A DNA stretch of 64,000 nt from Escherichia coli (GCF_036503815.1 NZ_AP027766.1:4292-68291), one strand, 5' to 3'. Positions 17,257 to 26,860 are shown, counted from the first letter of the stretch. The notes: a model not told the origin generated them from the letters alone. Numbers and translations are program-made.

Positions 17257-17585
17257 GGGGGCTTCTATAATAATAATAATCGAGCATGAGTCTCATACGG
17301 ATGCTCGGGTCGAAAGGGAATCCCCAGGCGAGTAACCTGTTTGCGGTGCTCCATTAGCTGCAGGAGCAGAATAGCATACATCTGGAAGCAAAGCCAGGAA
17401 AGCGGCCTATGGAGCTGTGCGGCAGCGCTCAGTAGGCAATTTTTCAAAATATTGTTAAGCCTTTTCTGAGCATGGTATTTTTCATGGTATTACCAATTAG
17501 CAGGAAAATAAGCCATTGAATATAAAAGATAAAAATGTCTTGTTTACAATAGAGTGGGTATCGGAGACGAAGAAGGACAAGGTAC
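17257..17585. other. Intergenic region upstream of sul2
   Basis: About 330 bp with no supported gene. It holds the sul2 5' region, including the TAATAATAATAATC run and a CATGAGTCTCATACG dyad, and AT-rich DNA before the integrase stub. Short antisense frames here have no recognisable product. Confidence 0.5.
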
Positions 17586-17665
17586 ATGCTGACCGATACC
17601 AAGCTGCGCAATCTCAAGCCCAGGGACAAACTCTACAAAGTGAATGACCGGGAAGGTCTCTATGT
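17586..17665 (+). pseudogene. Phage/island-type integrase, N-terminal stub
   Basis: Starts MLTDTKLRNLKPRDKLYKV and continues DREGLYV, the beginning of the DUF4102 arm-binding domain of P4-type integrases. The frame is interrupted by a transposon end starting GGGGTCGCCTCAG at 17667, leaving 26-27 residues of about 400. It shows that a Tn21-family transposon inserted here. sul2 genes often accompany such islands (GIsul2-like), but the link is inference. Confidence 0.6.
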
Positions 17666-17666
17666 G

Positions 17667-17687
17667 GGGGTCGCCTCAGAAAACGGA
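17667..17687 (+). repeat. Tn21-type 38-bp inverted repeat, outer half
   Basis: GGGGTCGCCTCAGAAAACGG plus A corresponds to the outer 21 bp of the Tn21-family terminal repeat. The inner 17 bp, AAATAAAGCACGCTAAG, lies at 19015-19031. The 1327 bp between is the IS5075-like element. ATGTG just outside is a possible 5-bp target copy. Confidence 0.85.
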
Positions 17688-19014
17688 ATCTATGGTCACT
17701 CCCGTTTTTGCAACACCGATTTTGACGACAAGTTGGCTTGCTTGAATCTATCCGGCGTCTGAATGGGATTTTATTCCCGCGCCTCGATGAGTTCCGCGCC
17801 TGATGAACCTCCAGAAAATATACGGCTTCAATGAGCCTTTCCGTTTTACAGGTTCCTCAACAGGCCGGTGGGCCGTTAGTATCATCAATATCAGTATTCG
17901 CAAAACCAGATGAATGATTGTTTAAACTGGTGTATTTCTGCCTTTATGCTTCGTAAGTTTGCTGTCGCGCCGTCAGTGCCCAGGCTATTCTGGCCAGCTT
18001 GTTTGCCAGAGCACAGGTGACGACAAAGTTGCTTTTCCGACACAACAACTCCCTGACCCAGTCGGCCAACTTGCCAGACTGGTGTTCCAGTTTTTGTATG
18101 AATACCCTGGCACACTGAACCAACAAAGTTCGGATCTTTTTGTTGCCCCGCTTGCTAATCCCTAACAATGTCGTCCGACCTCCCGTGCTGTACTGTCGGG
18201 GTACCAGCCCTGTTGCCGCCGCAAAGTCACGGCTGCTGGCGTACTGCTTCCCGTCGCCAATCTCAGTTGAAATAGTACTGGCAGTCAGCGTTCCAACGCA
18301 GGGAATACTCAGCAAGCGCTGTCCAACCTCATCTTCGTCCAACTTTCGTTTCAACTGAGATTCCAGATCTTTAATCTGCTCAACAAGATAGTGATAATGC
18401 TGTTGTAATTTCAGCAGTAACTGGCTGAGATAAAGAGGCAAACTACTGTCCTCAAGAAGGGTACTCAGTCGACTAATAACGGCAGCACCTCGCGGAACGC
18501 TGATACCAAATTCCAGCAGAAAAGCATGCATCTGATTAGTTGTTTTCACCTTATCCTGAACCAGGGATTCACGGACACGATGCAGAGCTCGCATTGCCTG
18601 CTGAGATTCGGTTCTGGGCTGCACGAAACGCATAGATGGACGTGATGCTGCTTCACAGATAGCTTCAGCATCAACGAAGTCATTTTTGTTGCTTTTAACG
18701 AATGGGCGGACAAATTGCGGTGATATCAGCTTTGGAAAATGCCCTAACTCTTCCAGCTTGCGTGCCATAAAGTGAGAACCGCCACAGGCTTCCATCGCGA
18801 TGGTTGTTGCCGGGCATGTCGCCAGAAATTCGATTAGCTTTGGTCGGGTGAATTTTTTACGGTAAACGGCCTTCCCACGATGATCCTGACAATGAATATG
18901 GAAAGAGTTCTTACCCAGATCGATACCAATAAGCGCAATGTTTTCCATGATGGTTCTCCGAATGAAAGCCTGTCCTCAGCATAGTACTGGGAAGGAGGGA
19001 GTGACCATCTCATT
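17688..19014 (-). mobile_element. IS5075: IS5075/IS4321-like element (IS110 family)
   Basis: Exactly 1327 bp, inserted at the fixed position inside a Tn21-family terminal repeat. That is the known target of IS4321 and IS5075. As usual for IS110 elements there are no long inverted repeats. The insertion inactivates the transposon end. Confidence 0.88.
17944..18948 (-). CDS. tnpA: IS110 family transposase (IS5075/IS4321 type)
   Basis: 334 residues: an N-terminal DEDD RuvC-like domain (LIGIDLGKNSFHIHCQDHRG; AMEACGGSHFMARKL; KSNKNDFVDAEAI) and a C-terminal Tnp_20 domain with a catalytic Ser region (LLSIPCVGTLTASTISTEIGD, then ATGLVPRQYSTGG). IS110 enzymes are now understood to use a bridge RNA encoded in the element's non-coding ends. 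Here the 17688-17943 segment, beyond the 3' end of the gene, and the short 18949-19014 segment are the places to look. The gene is intact. Confidence 0.92.
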   Translation of the reverse strand: MENIALIGIDLGKNSFHIHCQDHRGKAVYRKKFTRPKLIEFLATCPATTIAMEACGGSHFMARKLEELGHFPKLISPQFVRPFVKSNKNDFVDAEAICEAASRPSMRFVQPRTESQQAMRALHRVRESLVQDKVKTTNQMHAFLLEFGISVPRGAAVISRLSTLLEDSSLPLYLSQLLLKLQQHYHYLVEQIKDLESQLKRKLDEDEVGQRLLSIPCVGTLTASTISTEIGDGKQYASSRDFAAATGLVPRQYSTGGRTTLLGISKRGNKKIRTLLVQCARVFIQKLEHQSGKLADWVRELLCRKSNFVVTCALANKLARIAWALTARQQTYEA

Positions 19015-19031
19015 AAATAAAGCACGCTAAG
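19015..19031 (-). repeat. Tn21-type inverted repeat, inner half
   Basis: AAATAAAGCACGCTAAG matches the inner 17 bp of the Tn21 repeat. The tnpA stop codon overlaps it, as in Tn21. Confidence 0.85.
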
Positions 19032-20792
19032 CCGGTTGCAGCGGTCGTAGCGGCCTGAACTTGCCCGCGCCGATCTTGGCGCTGCTGCGCCAGAGGTAAT
19101 CGCCGGTGAGGTTGATGTGCTCCCAACCGAGCGGCGACAGGTACTGCAACAGCGCGTCATCAACGGCATGGCCGTTGCCACGCAGCGCGTGCGCAGCCCG
19201 TTCCAGATAGACCGTGTTCCACAACACGACGGCAGCCGTTACCAGATTGAGGCCGCTAGCCCGGTAGCGCTGCTGCTCGAAACTGCGGTCGCGGATTTCA
19301 CCCAGGCGGTTGAAAAACACTGCCCTGGCCAGCGCATTGCGCGCCTCGCCCTTGTTCAGGCCGGCATGCACGCGGCGGCGCAGTTCCACGCTTTGCAGCC
19401 AGTCCAGGATGAACAGCGTGCGCTCGATGCGGCCCAGCTCGCGGAGCGCCACGGCCAGGCCGTTCTGGCGTGGGTAGCTGCCGAGCTTTCGGAGCATCAG
19501 GGAGGCCGTCACCGTGCCCTGCTTGATCGAGGTGGCCAGCCGCAGGATTTCGTCCCAATGGGCGCGGACGTGCTTGATGTTGAGCGTGCCGCCGATCATG
19601 GGTTTCAGCGCGTCATAGGCGGCGTCGCCCTTCGGGATGTAGAGCTTGGTGTCGCCCAGGTCGCGGATGCGCGGCGCGAAGCGGAAGCCCAGGAGGTGCA
19701 TCAGGGCGAAGACGTGATCGGTGAAGCCCGCCGTGTCGGTGTAATGCTCCTCGATCCGCAAGTCGGACTCGTGGTACAGCAGGCCGTCGAGCACGTAGGT
19801 CGAATCGCGCACGCCGACGTTCACGACCTTGGTGTGAAATGGCGCGTACTGGTCAGAAATGTGGGTGTAGAACGTCCGCCCTGGGCTGCTCCCGTATTTC
19901 GGGTTGATGTGGCCGGTGCTCTCGGCCTTGCTGCCGGTGCGGAAGTTCTGGCCGTCCGACGATGAGGTGGTGCCGTCGCCCCAGTGCTCGGCGAAGGGAT
20001 GGCGGAACTGTGCGTTGACCAGATCGGCCAGCGCCGCCCCGTAGGTTTCGTCGCGGATGTGCCAGGCTTGCAGCCAAGCCAGCTTGGCGTAGGTCGTGCC
20101 GGGGCAAGACTCCGCCATCTTGGTCAGGCCCAGGTTGATCGCGTCGGCGAGGATCGTGGTCAGCAACAGGTTCTTGTCTTTGGCCGGGTCGCCCGATTTC
20201 AGATGCGCGAAATGCCGAGTGAAGCCCGTCCATTCGTCCACCTCCAGCAGCAGTTCGGTGATCTTGACGTGCGGCAGGATCATTGCCGTCTGGTCGATCA
20301 GCGCTTGGGCGGTGTCGGGTACCGCCGCGTCGAGCGGCGTGATCTTCAAGCCTGACTCGGTGATGATGGCGTCCGGCAGCTCGTTGGCCGTCGCCATACG
20401 GTTGACGGTGGCAAGCTGTGTTTCCAGCAGCGTCAGCCGGTCGTTCAGGTACCGGTTGCAGTCGGTGGCCACGGCCAGCGGCAATTCGCTGGCCTGCTTG
20501 AGGCTGGCGAATTTCGCGGGCGGCACCAGGTAGTCCTCGAAGTCCTTGAACTGGCGCGACCCCTGCACCCAGATGTCGCCGGAACGCAACGCGTTCTTCA
20601 TCTCCGACAGCGCGCACAGTTCGTAGTAGCGCCGGTCGATGCCGGTGTCGGTCATGACCAGCTTCTGCCAGCGCGGCTTGATGAACTCGGTCGGCGCGTC
20701 GGCGGGCACCTTGCGGGCGTTGTCGCTGTTCATGCCGCGCAGCACCTCGATGGCGTCGAGCACGTCCTTCGCGGCGGGAGCGGCCCGCAGCT
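19027..20792 (-). pseudogene. tnpA: Tn21-type transposase TnpA, C-terminal 588 residues
   Basis: The frame is open from the IS26 copy C border and ends KFRPLRPLQPA, the C-terminus I recall for Tn21/Tn501-type TnpA (988 residues). It keeps the DDE-domain stretch with SSSDGQNFRTG (first Asp), GFTDHVFALMHLLGFRFAPRIRDL and the Glu-containing KGEARNALARAVFFNRLGEIRD. The N-terminal DNA-binding 400 residues are gone. It is similar to, but clearly different from, the Tn1721 TnpA copies on the other side of IS26. It therefore comes from a separate transposon. Confidence 0.9.
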
Positions 20793-21612
20793 GGCACTGT
20801 TGCAAAGTTAGCGATGAGGCAGCCTTTTGTCTTATTCAAAGGCCTTACATTTCAAAAACTCTGCTTACCAGGCGCATTTCGCCCAGGGGATCACCATAAT
20901 AAAATGCTGAGGCCTGGCCTTTGCGTAGTGCACGCATCACCTCAATACCTTTGATGGTGGCGTAAGCCGTCTTCATGGATTTAAATCCCAGCGTGGCGCC
21001 GATTATCCGTTTCAGTTTGCCATGATCGCATTCAATCACGTTGTTCCGGTACTTAATCTGTCGGTGTTCAACGTCAGACGGGCACCGGCCTTCGCGTTTG
21101 AGCAGAGCAAGCGCGCGACCATAGGCGGGCGCTTTATCCGTGTTGATGAATCGCGGGATCTGCCACTTCTTCACGTTGTTGAGGATTTTACCCAGAAACC
21201 GGTATGCAGCTTTGCTGTTACGACGGGAGGAGAGATAAAAATCGACAGTGCGGCCCCGGCTGTCGACGGCCCGGTACAGATACGCCCAGCGGCCATTGAC
21301 CTTCACGTAGGTTTCATCCATGTGCCACGGGCAAAGATCGGAAGGGTTACGCCAGTACCAGCGCAGCCGTTTTTCCATTTCAGGCGCATAACGCTGAACC
21401 CAGCGGTAAATCGTGGAGTGATCGACATTCACTCCGCGTTCAGCCAGCATCTCCTGCAGCTCACGGTAACTGATGCCGTATTTGCAGTACCAGCGTACGG
21501 CCCACAGAATGATGTCACGCTGAAAATGCCGGCCTTTGAATGGGTTCATGTGCAGCTCCATCAGCAAAAGGGGATGATAAGTTTATCACCACCGACTATT
21601 TGCAACAGTGCC
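20793..21612 (-). mobile_element. IS26: IS26 copy C
   Basis: 820 bp with perfect 14-bp ends. It joins two unrelated tnpA genes: Tn21-type on the left (flank CCGCAGCT) and Tn1721-type on the right (flank ACTTCGAC). The mismatched flanks show that it marks a deletion or fusion junction between two transposons. Confidence 0.97.
20845..21549 (-). CDS. tnpA: IS26 transposase (copy C)
   Basis: Intact 234-residue IS6-family transposase, the same protein as copy B (Met225). It lies in the same orientation as copy A and inverted to copy B. A pair in direct orientation (A and C) bounds 1.5-20.8 kb, so homologous recombination between them could excise the whole IncN-relic and blaLAP-qnrS1-strAB-sul2 region as one translocatable unit carrying one IS26. 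Confidence 0.96.
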   Translation of the reverse strand: MNPFKGRHFQRDIILWAVRWYCKYGISYRELQEMLAERGVNVDHSTIYRWVQRYAPEMEKRLRWYWRNPSDLCPWHMDETYVKVNGRWAYLYRAVDSRGRTVDFYLSSRRNSKAAYRFLGKILNNVKKWQIPRFINTDKAPAYGRALALLKREGRCPSDVEHRQIKYRNNVIECDHGKLKRIIGATLGFKSMKTAYATIKGIEVMRALRKGQASAFYYGDPLGEMRLVSRVFEM

Positions 21613-23129
21613 ACTTCGACGACTACCTGCTGCCGGCCGAGAAGTTCGCCGCACTCAAGCGCGAGCAGGCCCTGCCCCTGGCGATCAACCCGAACAGCGA
21701 CCAGTACCTGGAAGAGCGTTTGCAGCTGCTGGACGAGCAGTTGGCCACCGTCACCCGCCTGGCCAAGGACAACGAGCTGCCCGATGCCATCCTCACCGAG
21801 TCAGGGCTGAAAATCACCCCGCTGGATGCGGCGGTGCCGGATCGGGCGCAGGCGCTGATCGACCAAACCAGCCAGTTACTGCCGCGCATCAAGATCACCG
21901 AACTGCTGATGGACGTGGACGACTGGACGGGCTTCAGCCGCCACTTCACCCACTTGAAGGACGGGGCCGAGGCCAAAGACAGGACGTTGCTGCTGTCCGC
22001 AATCCTCGGTGATGCGATCAACCTCGGGCTGACCAAGATGGCCGAGTCGAGCCCCGGCCTGACCTACGCCAAGCTGTCCTGGCTGCAAGCCTGGCACATC
22101 CGCGACGAAACCTATTCGGCGGCCTTGGCCGAGCTGGTCAACCACCAGTATCGCCACGCCTTTGCCGCCCACTGGGGCGACGGCACGACCTCATCCTCCG
22201 ATGGCCAGCGCTTCCGCGCGGGTGGCCGGGGCGAGAGCACCGGGCACGTCAACCCGAAGTACGGTAGCGAGCCGGGACGGCTGTTCTATACCCATATCTC
22301 CGACCAGTACGCGCCGTTCAGCACCCGCGTGGTGAATGTCGGCGTCCGCGATTCCACCTATGTGCTCGACGGCCTGCTGTACCACGAGTCCGACCTGCGG
22401 ATCGAGGAGCACTACACCGACACGGCCGGCTTCACCGATCACGTCTTTGCCCTGATGCACCTGCTAGGCTTCCGCTTCGCGCCGCGCATCCGCGACCTCG
22501 GCGAAACCAAGCTGTACGTGCCGCAGGGCGTGCAAGCCTACCCGACGTTGCGCCCGCTGATCGGCGGCACCCTGAACATCAAGCACGTGCGTGCCCACTG
22601 GGACGACATCCTGCGCCTGGCCAGCTCGATCAAGCAGGGCACCGTCACCGCCTCGCTGATGCTGCGCAAGCTCGGCAGCTACCCGCGCCAGAACGGACTG
22701 GCCGTGGCCCTGCGCGAGCTGGGCCGGATCGAGCGCACGCTGTTCATCCTGGACTGGCTGCAAAGTGTTGAACTGCGCCGCCGCGTGCATGCCGGCCTGA
22801 ACAAAGGTGAGGCGCGCAACTCGCTGGCCAGGGCGGTGTTCTTCAACCGCCTTGGGGAAATCAGGGATCGGAGCTTCGAGCAGCAGCGCTACCGGGCCAG
22901 CGGCCTCAACCTGGTGACGGCGGCTATCGTGCTGTGGAACACGGTGTACCTGGAACGCGCCACCCAGGGGTTGGTCGAGGCCGGCAAGCCGGTGGACGGC
23001 GAGCTGCTGCAATTCCTGTCGCCGCTGGGCTGGGAGCACATCAACCTAACCGGCGATTACGTCTGGCGGCAGAGCCGCAGACTGGAAGACGGGAAGTTTC
23101 GGCCCTTACGGATGCCCGGAAAACCTTAG
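21613..23129 (+). pseudogene. tnpA: Tn1721-type TnpA 3' fragment, copy 1
   Basis: About 505 residues, from FDDYLLPAEKFAALKREQAL to KFRPLRMPGKP, the C-terminal half of the Tn3-family transposase. It is cut by IS26 copy C, so the mcp, tnpR and IRL part of Tn1721 has been deleted. The retained region holds SSSDGQRFRAG and the catalytic Glu segment, but the N-terminal end-binding domain is absent. It is identical in sequence to 27101-28617 as far as I compared. It ends in a 38-bp terminal repeat. Confidence 0.9.
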
Positions 23130-23162
23130 CGTACGATTTTTTCCGAATTCTGCGGGCTCCCC
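23125..23162 (+). repeat. Tn1721 38-bp terminal repeat (internal copy)
   Basis: CTTAGCGTACGATTTTTTCC continuing to GGGCTCCCC is the Tn1721 terminal repeat. This is the inner repeat that ends the Tn1722 part of Tn1721; its twin is at 28613-28650. Confidence 0.9.
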
Positions 23163-23186
23163 TATCTCATCTGCGCAAGGCAGAAC

Positions 23187-23408
23187 GTGAAGACGGCCGC
23201 CCTGGACCTCGCCCGCGAGCGCCAGGCGCACGAGGCCGGCGCGCGGACCCGCGCCACGGCCCACGAGCGGACGCCGCAGCAGGAGCGCCAGAAGGCCGCC
23301 AGAGAGGCCGAGCGCGGCCGTGAGGCTTGGACGCTAGGGCAGGGCATGAAAAAGCCCGTAGCGGGCTGCTACGGGCGTCTGATGCGGTGGAAAGGGGGAG
23401 GGGATGTT
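23187..23408 (+). other. Relaxase-like C-terminal remnant beside tetR
   Basis: An open frame of Ala/Arg/Glu-rich sequence (LARERQAHEAGARTRATAHE) lies between the Tn1721 internal repeat and tetR. It looks like the charged C-terminal tail of a broad-host-range plasmid relaxase carried along with the tet genes. No catalytic domain is present, and it is most likely non-functional. The identification is weak. Confidence 0.3.
23349..23376 (-). terminator. Terminator downstream of tetR
   Basis: A 9-bp stem (GCCCGTAGC / GCTACGGGC) with a 5-nt loop is followed, on the minus strand, by a T run (AAAAA in the plus strand at 23349-23353). It is placed to end the leftward tetR transcript. Confidence 0.75.
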
Positions 23409-23460
23409 GTCTACATGGCTCTGCTGTAGTGAGTGGGTTGCGCTCCGGCAGCGGTCCTGA

Positions 23461-24111
23461 TCAATCGTCACCCTTTCTCGGTCCTTCAACGTTCCTGACA
23501 ACGAGCCTCCTTTTCGCCAATCCATCGACAATCACCGCGAGTCCCTGCTCGAACGCTGCGTCCGGACCGGCTTCGTCGAAGGCGTCTATCGCGGCCCGCA
23601 ACAGCGGCGAGAGCGGAGCCTGTTCAACGGTGCCGCCGCGCTCGCCGGCATCGCTGTCGCCGGCCTGCTCCTCAAGCACGGCCCCAACAGTGAAGTAGCT
23701 GATTGTCATCAGCGCATTGACGGCGTCCCCGGCCGAAAAACCCGCCTCGCAGAGGAAGCGAAGCTGCGCGTCGGCCGTTTCCATCTGCGGTGCGCCCGGT
23801 CGCGTGCCGGCATGGATGCGCGCGCCATCGCGGTAGGCGAGCAGCGCCTGCCTGAAGCTGCGGGCATTCCCGATCAGAAATGAGCGCCAGTCGTCGTCGG
23901 CTCTCGGCACCGAATGCGTATGATTCTCCGCCAGCATGGCTTCGGCCAGTGCGTCGAGCAGCGCCCGCTTGTTCCTGAAGTGCCAGTAAAGCGCCGGCTG
24001 CTGAACCCCCAACCGTTCCGCCAGTTTGCGTGTCGTCAGACCGTCTACGCCGACCTCGTTCAACAGGTCCAGGGCGGCACGGATCACTGTATTCGGCTGC
24101 AACTTTGTCAT
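23461..24111 (-). CDS. tetR(A): Tetracycline repressor TetR, class A
   Basis: 216 residues from MTKLQPNTVIRAALDLLNEV; the frame extends 9 codons further upstream but across the operator, so this start is preferred. The N-terminal helix-turn-helix is LTTRKLAERLGVQQPALYWHF and the C-terminal ligand-binding core holds the His-Thr-His tetracycline/Mg site. It is divergent from tetA and binds the two operators in between, releasing both genes on binding tetracycline-Mg. Complete. Confidence 0.95.
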   Translation of the reverse strand: MTKLQPNTVIRAALDLLNEVGVDGLTTRKLAERLGVQQPALYWHFRNKRALLDALAEAMLAENHTHSVPRADDDWRSFLIGNARSFRQALLAYRDGARIHAGTRPGAPQMETADAQLRFLCEAGFSAGDAVNALMTISYFTVGAVLEEQAGDSDAGERGGTVEQAPLSPLLRAAIDAFDEAGPDAAFEQGLAVIVDGLAKRRLVVRNVEGPRKGDD

Positions 24112-24119
24112 GCTTGACA

Positions 24120-24168
24120 CTTTATCACTGATAAACATAATATGTCCACCAACTTATCAGTGATAAAG
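24120..24168. promoter_or_regulatory. tetO: tetR/tetA operators
   Basis: Two palindromes, TTTATCACTGATAAA (24121-24135) and CTTATCAGTGATAAAG (24153-24168), are spaced 33 bp centre to centre in the divergent promoter region. They are the class A tet operators to which the TetR dimer binds. Confidence 0.88.
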
Positions 24169-24216
24169 AATCCGCGCGTTCAATCGGACCAGCGGAGGCT
24201 GGTCCGGAGGCCAGAC

Positions 24217-25416
24217 GTGAAACCCAACAGACCCCTGATCGTAATTCTGAGCACTGTCGCGCTCGACGCTGTCGGCATCGGCCTGATTATGCCGGTGCTG
24301 CCGGGCCTCCTGCGCGATCTGGTTCACTCGAACGACGTCACCGCCCACTATGGCATTCTGCTGGCGCTGTATGCGTTGATGCAATTTGCCTGCGCACCTG
24401 TGCTGGGCGCGCTGTCGGATCGTTTCGGGCGGCGGCCGGTCTTGCTCGTCTCGCTGGCCGGCGCTGCTGTCGACTACGCCATCATGGCGACGGCGCCTTT
24501 CCTTTGGGTTCTCTATATCGGGCGGATCGTGGCCGGCATCACCGGGGCGACTGGGGCGGTAGCCGGCGCTTATATTGCCGATATCACTGATGGCGATGAG
24601 CGCGCGCGGCACTTCGGCTTCATGAGCGCCTGTTTCGGGTTCGGGATGGTCGCGGGACCTGTGCTCGGTGGGCTGATGGGCGGTTTCTCCCCCCACGCTC
24701 CGTTCTTCGCCGCGGCAGCCTTGAACGGCCTCAATTTCCTGACGGGCTGTTTCCTTTTGCCGGAGTCGCACAAAGGCGAACGCCGGCCGTTACGCCGGGA
24801 GGCTCTCAACCCGCTCGCTTCGTTCCGGTGGGCCCGGGGCATGACCGTCGTCGCCGCCCTGATGGCGGTCTTCTTCATCATGCAACTTGTCGGACAGGTG
24901 CCGGCCGCGCTTTGGGTCATTTTCGGCGAGGATCGCTTTCACTGGGACGCGACCACGATCGGCATTTCGCTTGCCGCATTTGGCATTCTGCATTCACTCG
25001 CCCAGGCAATGATCACCGGCCCTGTAGCCGCCCGGCTCGGCGAAAGGCGGGCACTCATGCTCGGAATGATTGCCGACGGCACAGGCTACATCCTGCTTGC
25101 CTTCGCGACACGGGGATGGATGGCGTTCCCGATCATGGTCCTGCTTGCTTCGGGTGGCATCGGAATGCCGGCGCTGCAAGCAATGTTGTCCAGGCAGGTG
25201 GATGAGGAACGTCAGGGGCAGCTGCAAGGCTCACTGGCGGCGCTCACCAGCCTGACCTCGATCGTCGGACCCCTCCTCTTCACGGCGATCTATGCGGCTT
25301 CTATAACAACGTGGAACGGGTGGGCATGGATTGCAGGCGCTGCCCTCTACTTGCTCTGCCTGCCGGCGCTGCGTCGCGGGCTTTGGAGCGGCGCAGGGCA
25401 ACGAGCCGATCGCTGA
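24217..25416 (+). CDS. tet(A): Tetracycline efflux pump TetA, class A
   Basis: 399 residues from a GTG (VKPNRPLIVILSTVALDAVG); an ATG 25 codons earlier lies inside the operator and is less likely. It is a 12-helix major facilitator antiporter of the inner membrane that exchanges tetracycline-Mg for a proton. Loop motif A (GALSDRFGRRPVLLVSL) carries the essential Asp, and motif C (GFGMVAGPVLGGLMGG) is present. Repressed by TetR. It lies inside Tn1721 between the two tnpA duplications. Intact. Confidence 0.95.
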   Translation: MKPNRPLIVILSTVALDAVGIGLIMPVLPGLLRDLVHSNDVTAHYGILLALYALMQFACAPVLGALSDRFGRRPVLLVSLAGAAVDYAIMATAPFLWVLYIGRIVAGITGATGAVAGAYIADITDGDERARHFGFMSACFGFGMVAGPVLGGLMGGFSPHAPFFAAAALNGLNFLTGCFLLPESHKGERRPLRREALNPLASFRWARGMTVVAALMAVFFIMQLVGQVPAALWVIFGEDRFHWDATTIGISLAAFGILHSLAQAMITGPVAARLGERRALMLGMIADGTGYILLAFATRGWMAFPIMVLLASGGIGMPALQAMLSRQVDEERQGQLQGSLAALTSLTSIVGPLLFTAIYAASITTWNGWAWIAGAALYLLCLPALRRGLWSGAGQRADR

Positions 25417-25447
25417 TCGTGGAAACGATAGGCCTATGCCATGCGGG

Positions 25448-26332
25448 TCAAGGCGACTTCCGGCAAGCTATACGCGCCCTAGGAGTGCGGTTGGAACGTT
25501 GGCCCAGCCAGATACTCCCGATCACGAGCAGGACGCCGATGATTTGAAGCGCACTCAGCGTCTGATCCAAGAACAACCATCCTAGCAACACGGCGGTCCC
25601 CGGGCTGAGAAAGCCCAGTAAGGAAACAACTGTAGGTTCGAGTCGCGAGATCCCCCGGAACCAAAGGAAGTAGGTTAAACCCGCTCCGATCAGGCCGAGC
25701 CACGCCAGGCCGAGAACATTGGTTCCTGTAGGCATCGGGATTGGCGGATCAAACACTAAAGCTACTGGAACGAGCAGAAGTCCTCCGGCCGCCAGTTGCC
25801 AGGCGGTAAAGGTGAGCAGAGGCACGGGAGGTTGCCACTTGCGGGTCAGCACGGTTCCGAACGCCATGGAAACCGCCCCCGCCAGGCCCGCTGCGACGCC
25901 GACAGGATCTAGCGCTGCGTTTGGTGTCAACACCAACAGCGCCACGCCCGCAGTTCCGCAAATAGCCCCCAGGACCGCCATCAATCGTATCGGGCTACCT
26001 AGCAGAGCGGCAGAGATGAACACGACCATCAGCGGCTGCACAGCGCCTACCGTCGCCGCGACCCCGCCCGGCAGGCGGTAGACCGAAATAAACAACAAGC
26101 TCCAGAATAGCGAAATATTAAGTGCGCCGAGGATGAAGATGCGCATCCACCAGATTCCCGTTGGAATCTGTCGGACGATCATCACGAGCAATAAACCCGC
26201 CGGCAACGCCCGCAGCATCGCGACCGTCATCGGTGAGAAGTTCGGCAGGTATTGGGTGGTGACAATGTAGGTGCTGCCCCAAATGGCAGGTGCTATCGCT
26301 GTGAACAATAAATCGGGCGTGCGTAATGACAT
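25448..26332 (-). CDS. EamA/DMT family transporter (PecM-like)
   Basis: 294 residues with about ten hydrophobic segments in two EamA halves (AIAPAIWGSTYIVTTQYLPN at the start; GLAWLGLIGAGLTYFLWFRG in the second). It belongs to the drug/metabolite transporter superfamily in the inner membrane. It is the pecM-like gene normally found next to tetA(A) in Tn1721, transcribed towards tetA. Its substrate is unknown and it is not needed for tetracycline resistance. Complete, with an ATG start at 26332. Confidence 0.85.
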   Translation of the reverse strand: MSLRTPDLLFTAIAPAIWGSTYIVTTQYLPNFSPMTVAMLRALPAGLLLVMIVRQIPTGIWWMRIFILGALNISLFWSLLFISVYRLPGGVAATVGAVQPLMVVFISAALLGSPIRLMAVLGAICGTAGVALLVLTPNAALDPVGVAAGLAGAVSMAFGTVLTRKWQPPVPLLTFTAWQLAAGGLLLVPVALVFDPPIPMPTGTNVLGLAWLGLIGAGLTYFLWFRGISRLEPTVVSLLGFLSPGTAVLLGWLFLDQTLSALQIIGVLLVIGSIWLGQRSNRTPRARIACRKSP

Positions 26333-26469
26333 GCGATTACAAGACCTCCGCTACGGCGATGGGTTTTTGAGAGTTGCAGGCGCCGCGATGACCGCACCCT
26401 GACTTGGACTGGCCCTGCCTCGCACCAATCCACCTGCGGCTATGGCCGCGATCATGCGAGGCCCGAAAA

Positions 26470-26860
26470 TTACACGACCTGTACACGTCCGCCGAACCCG
26501 GAACGCAACAGAGCTTCGTGGGCATCCCGATCCGGGTCGTAGCAGCAGTCCTGGACCAAACGCACGTCGTAGTCCGCATCACTAGCCCAGGCGACGCTTG
26601 AAAGAACAACGCCGGTGGTGCTTATCCCGGCCATGACAAGCGTGCTTACGCCGCGCGTCCGAAGGTCGGCGTCGAGCGCCGTGCCATAAAAGACGCTGGC
26701 TCGCGGACATGCATAGAAAAGGTCGCCCCGTTCGATCGCAAGCCCTTCGACGGGCAGACCGGTGCGAAATCGTCCGCTCGGGAGATACGGTGAGATTTGG
26801 CGATTCGTCGCCGGCGGCGCATGTTCATACTCTTCGCCGAGCGAAAAGTTGGGGAACAGC
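26470..26860 (-). pseudogene. Isochorismatase-like cysteine hydrolase, 5' truncated
   Basis: About 130 residues: RPVLFPNFSLGEEYEHAPPA, then FYGTALDADLRTRGVSTLVMAGISTTGVVLSSVAWASDADYDVR and a C-terminal QDCCYDPDRDAHEALL, cut here into parts by reading. This matches the second half of the isochorismatase fold, with the nucleophile position in GISTTGVV occupied by Thr rather than Cys. The N-terminal third is lost where the tnpA duplication starts, near 26860. Known as a passenger of Tn1721-type tet regions. Confidence 0.7.

Larger units (their letters stand above)
21613..23165 (+). repeat. 1553-bp direct repeat, left copy
   Basis: 21613-23165 and 27101-28653 have the same sequence at a constant offset of 5488 bp, including the 38-bp repeat and 3 bp beyond it. 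The pair is the hallmark of Tn1721, which carries a partial tnpA duplication on either side of its tetracycline genes. Recombination between the copies would amplify or delete tetRA. Confidence 0.9.

Noticed and set aside
19117..19965. Frames of 280 residues opposite the Tn21 tnpA and similar ones opposite Tn1721 tnpA
   Set aside because: High-GC antisense shadows of transposase genes with no family resemblance of their own.
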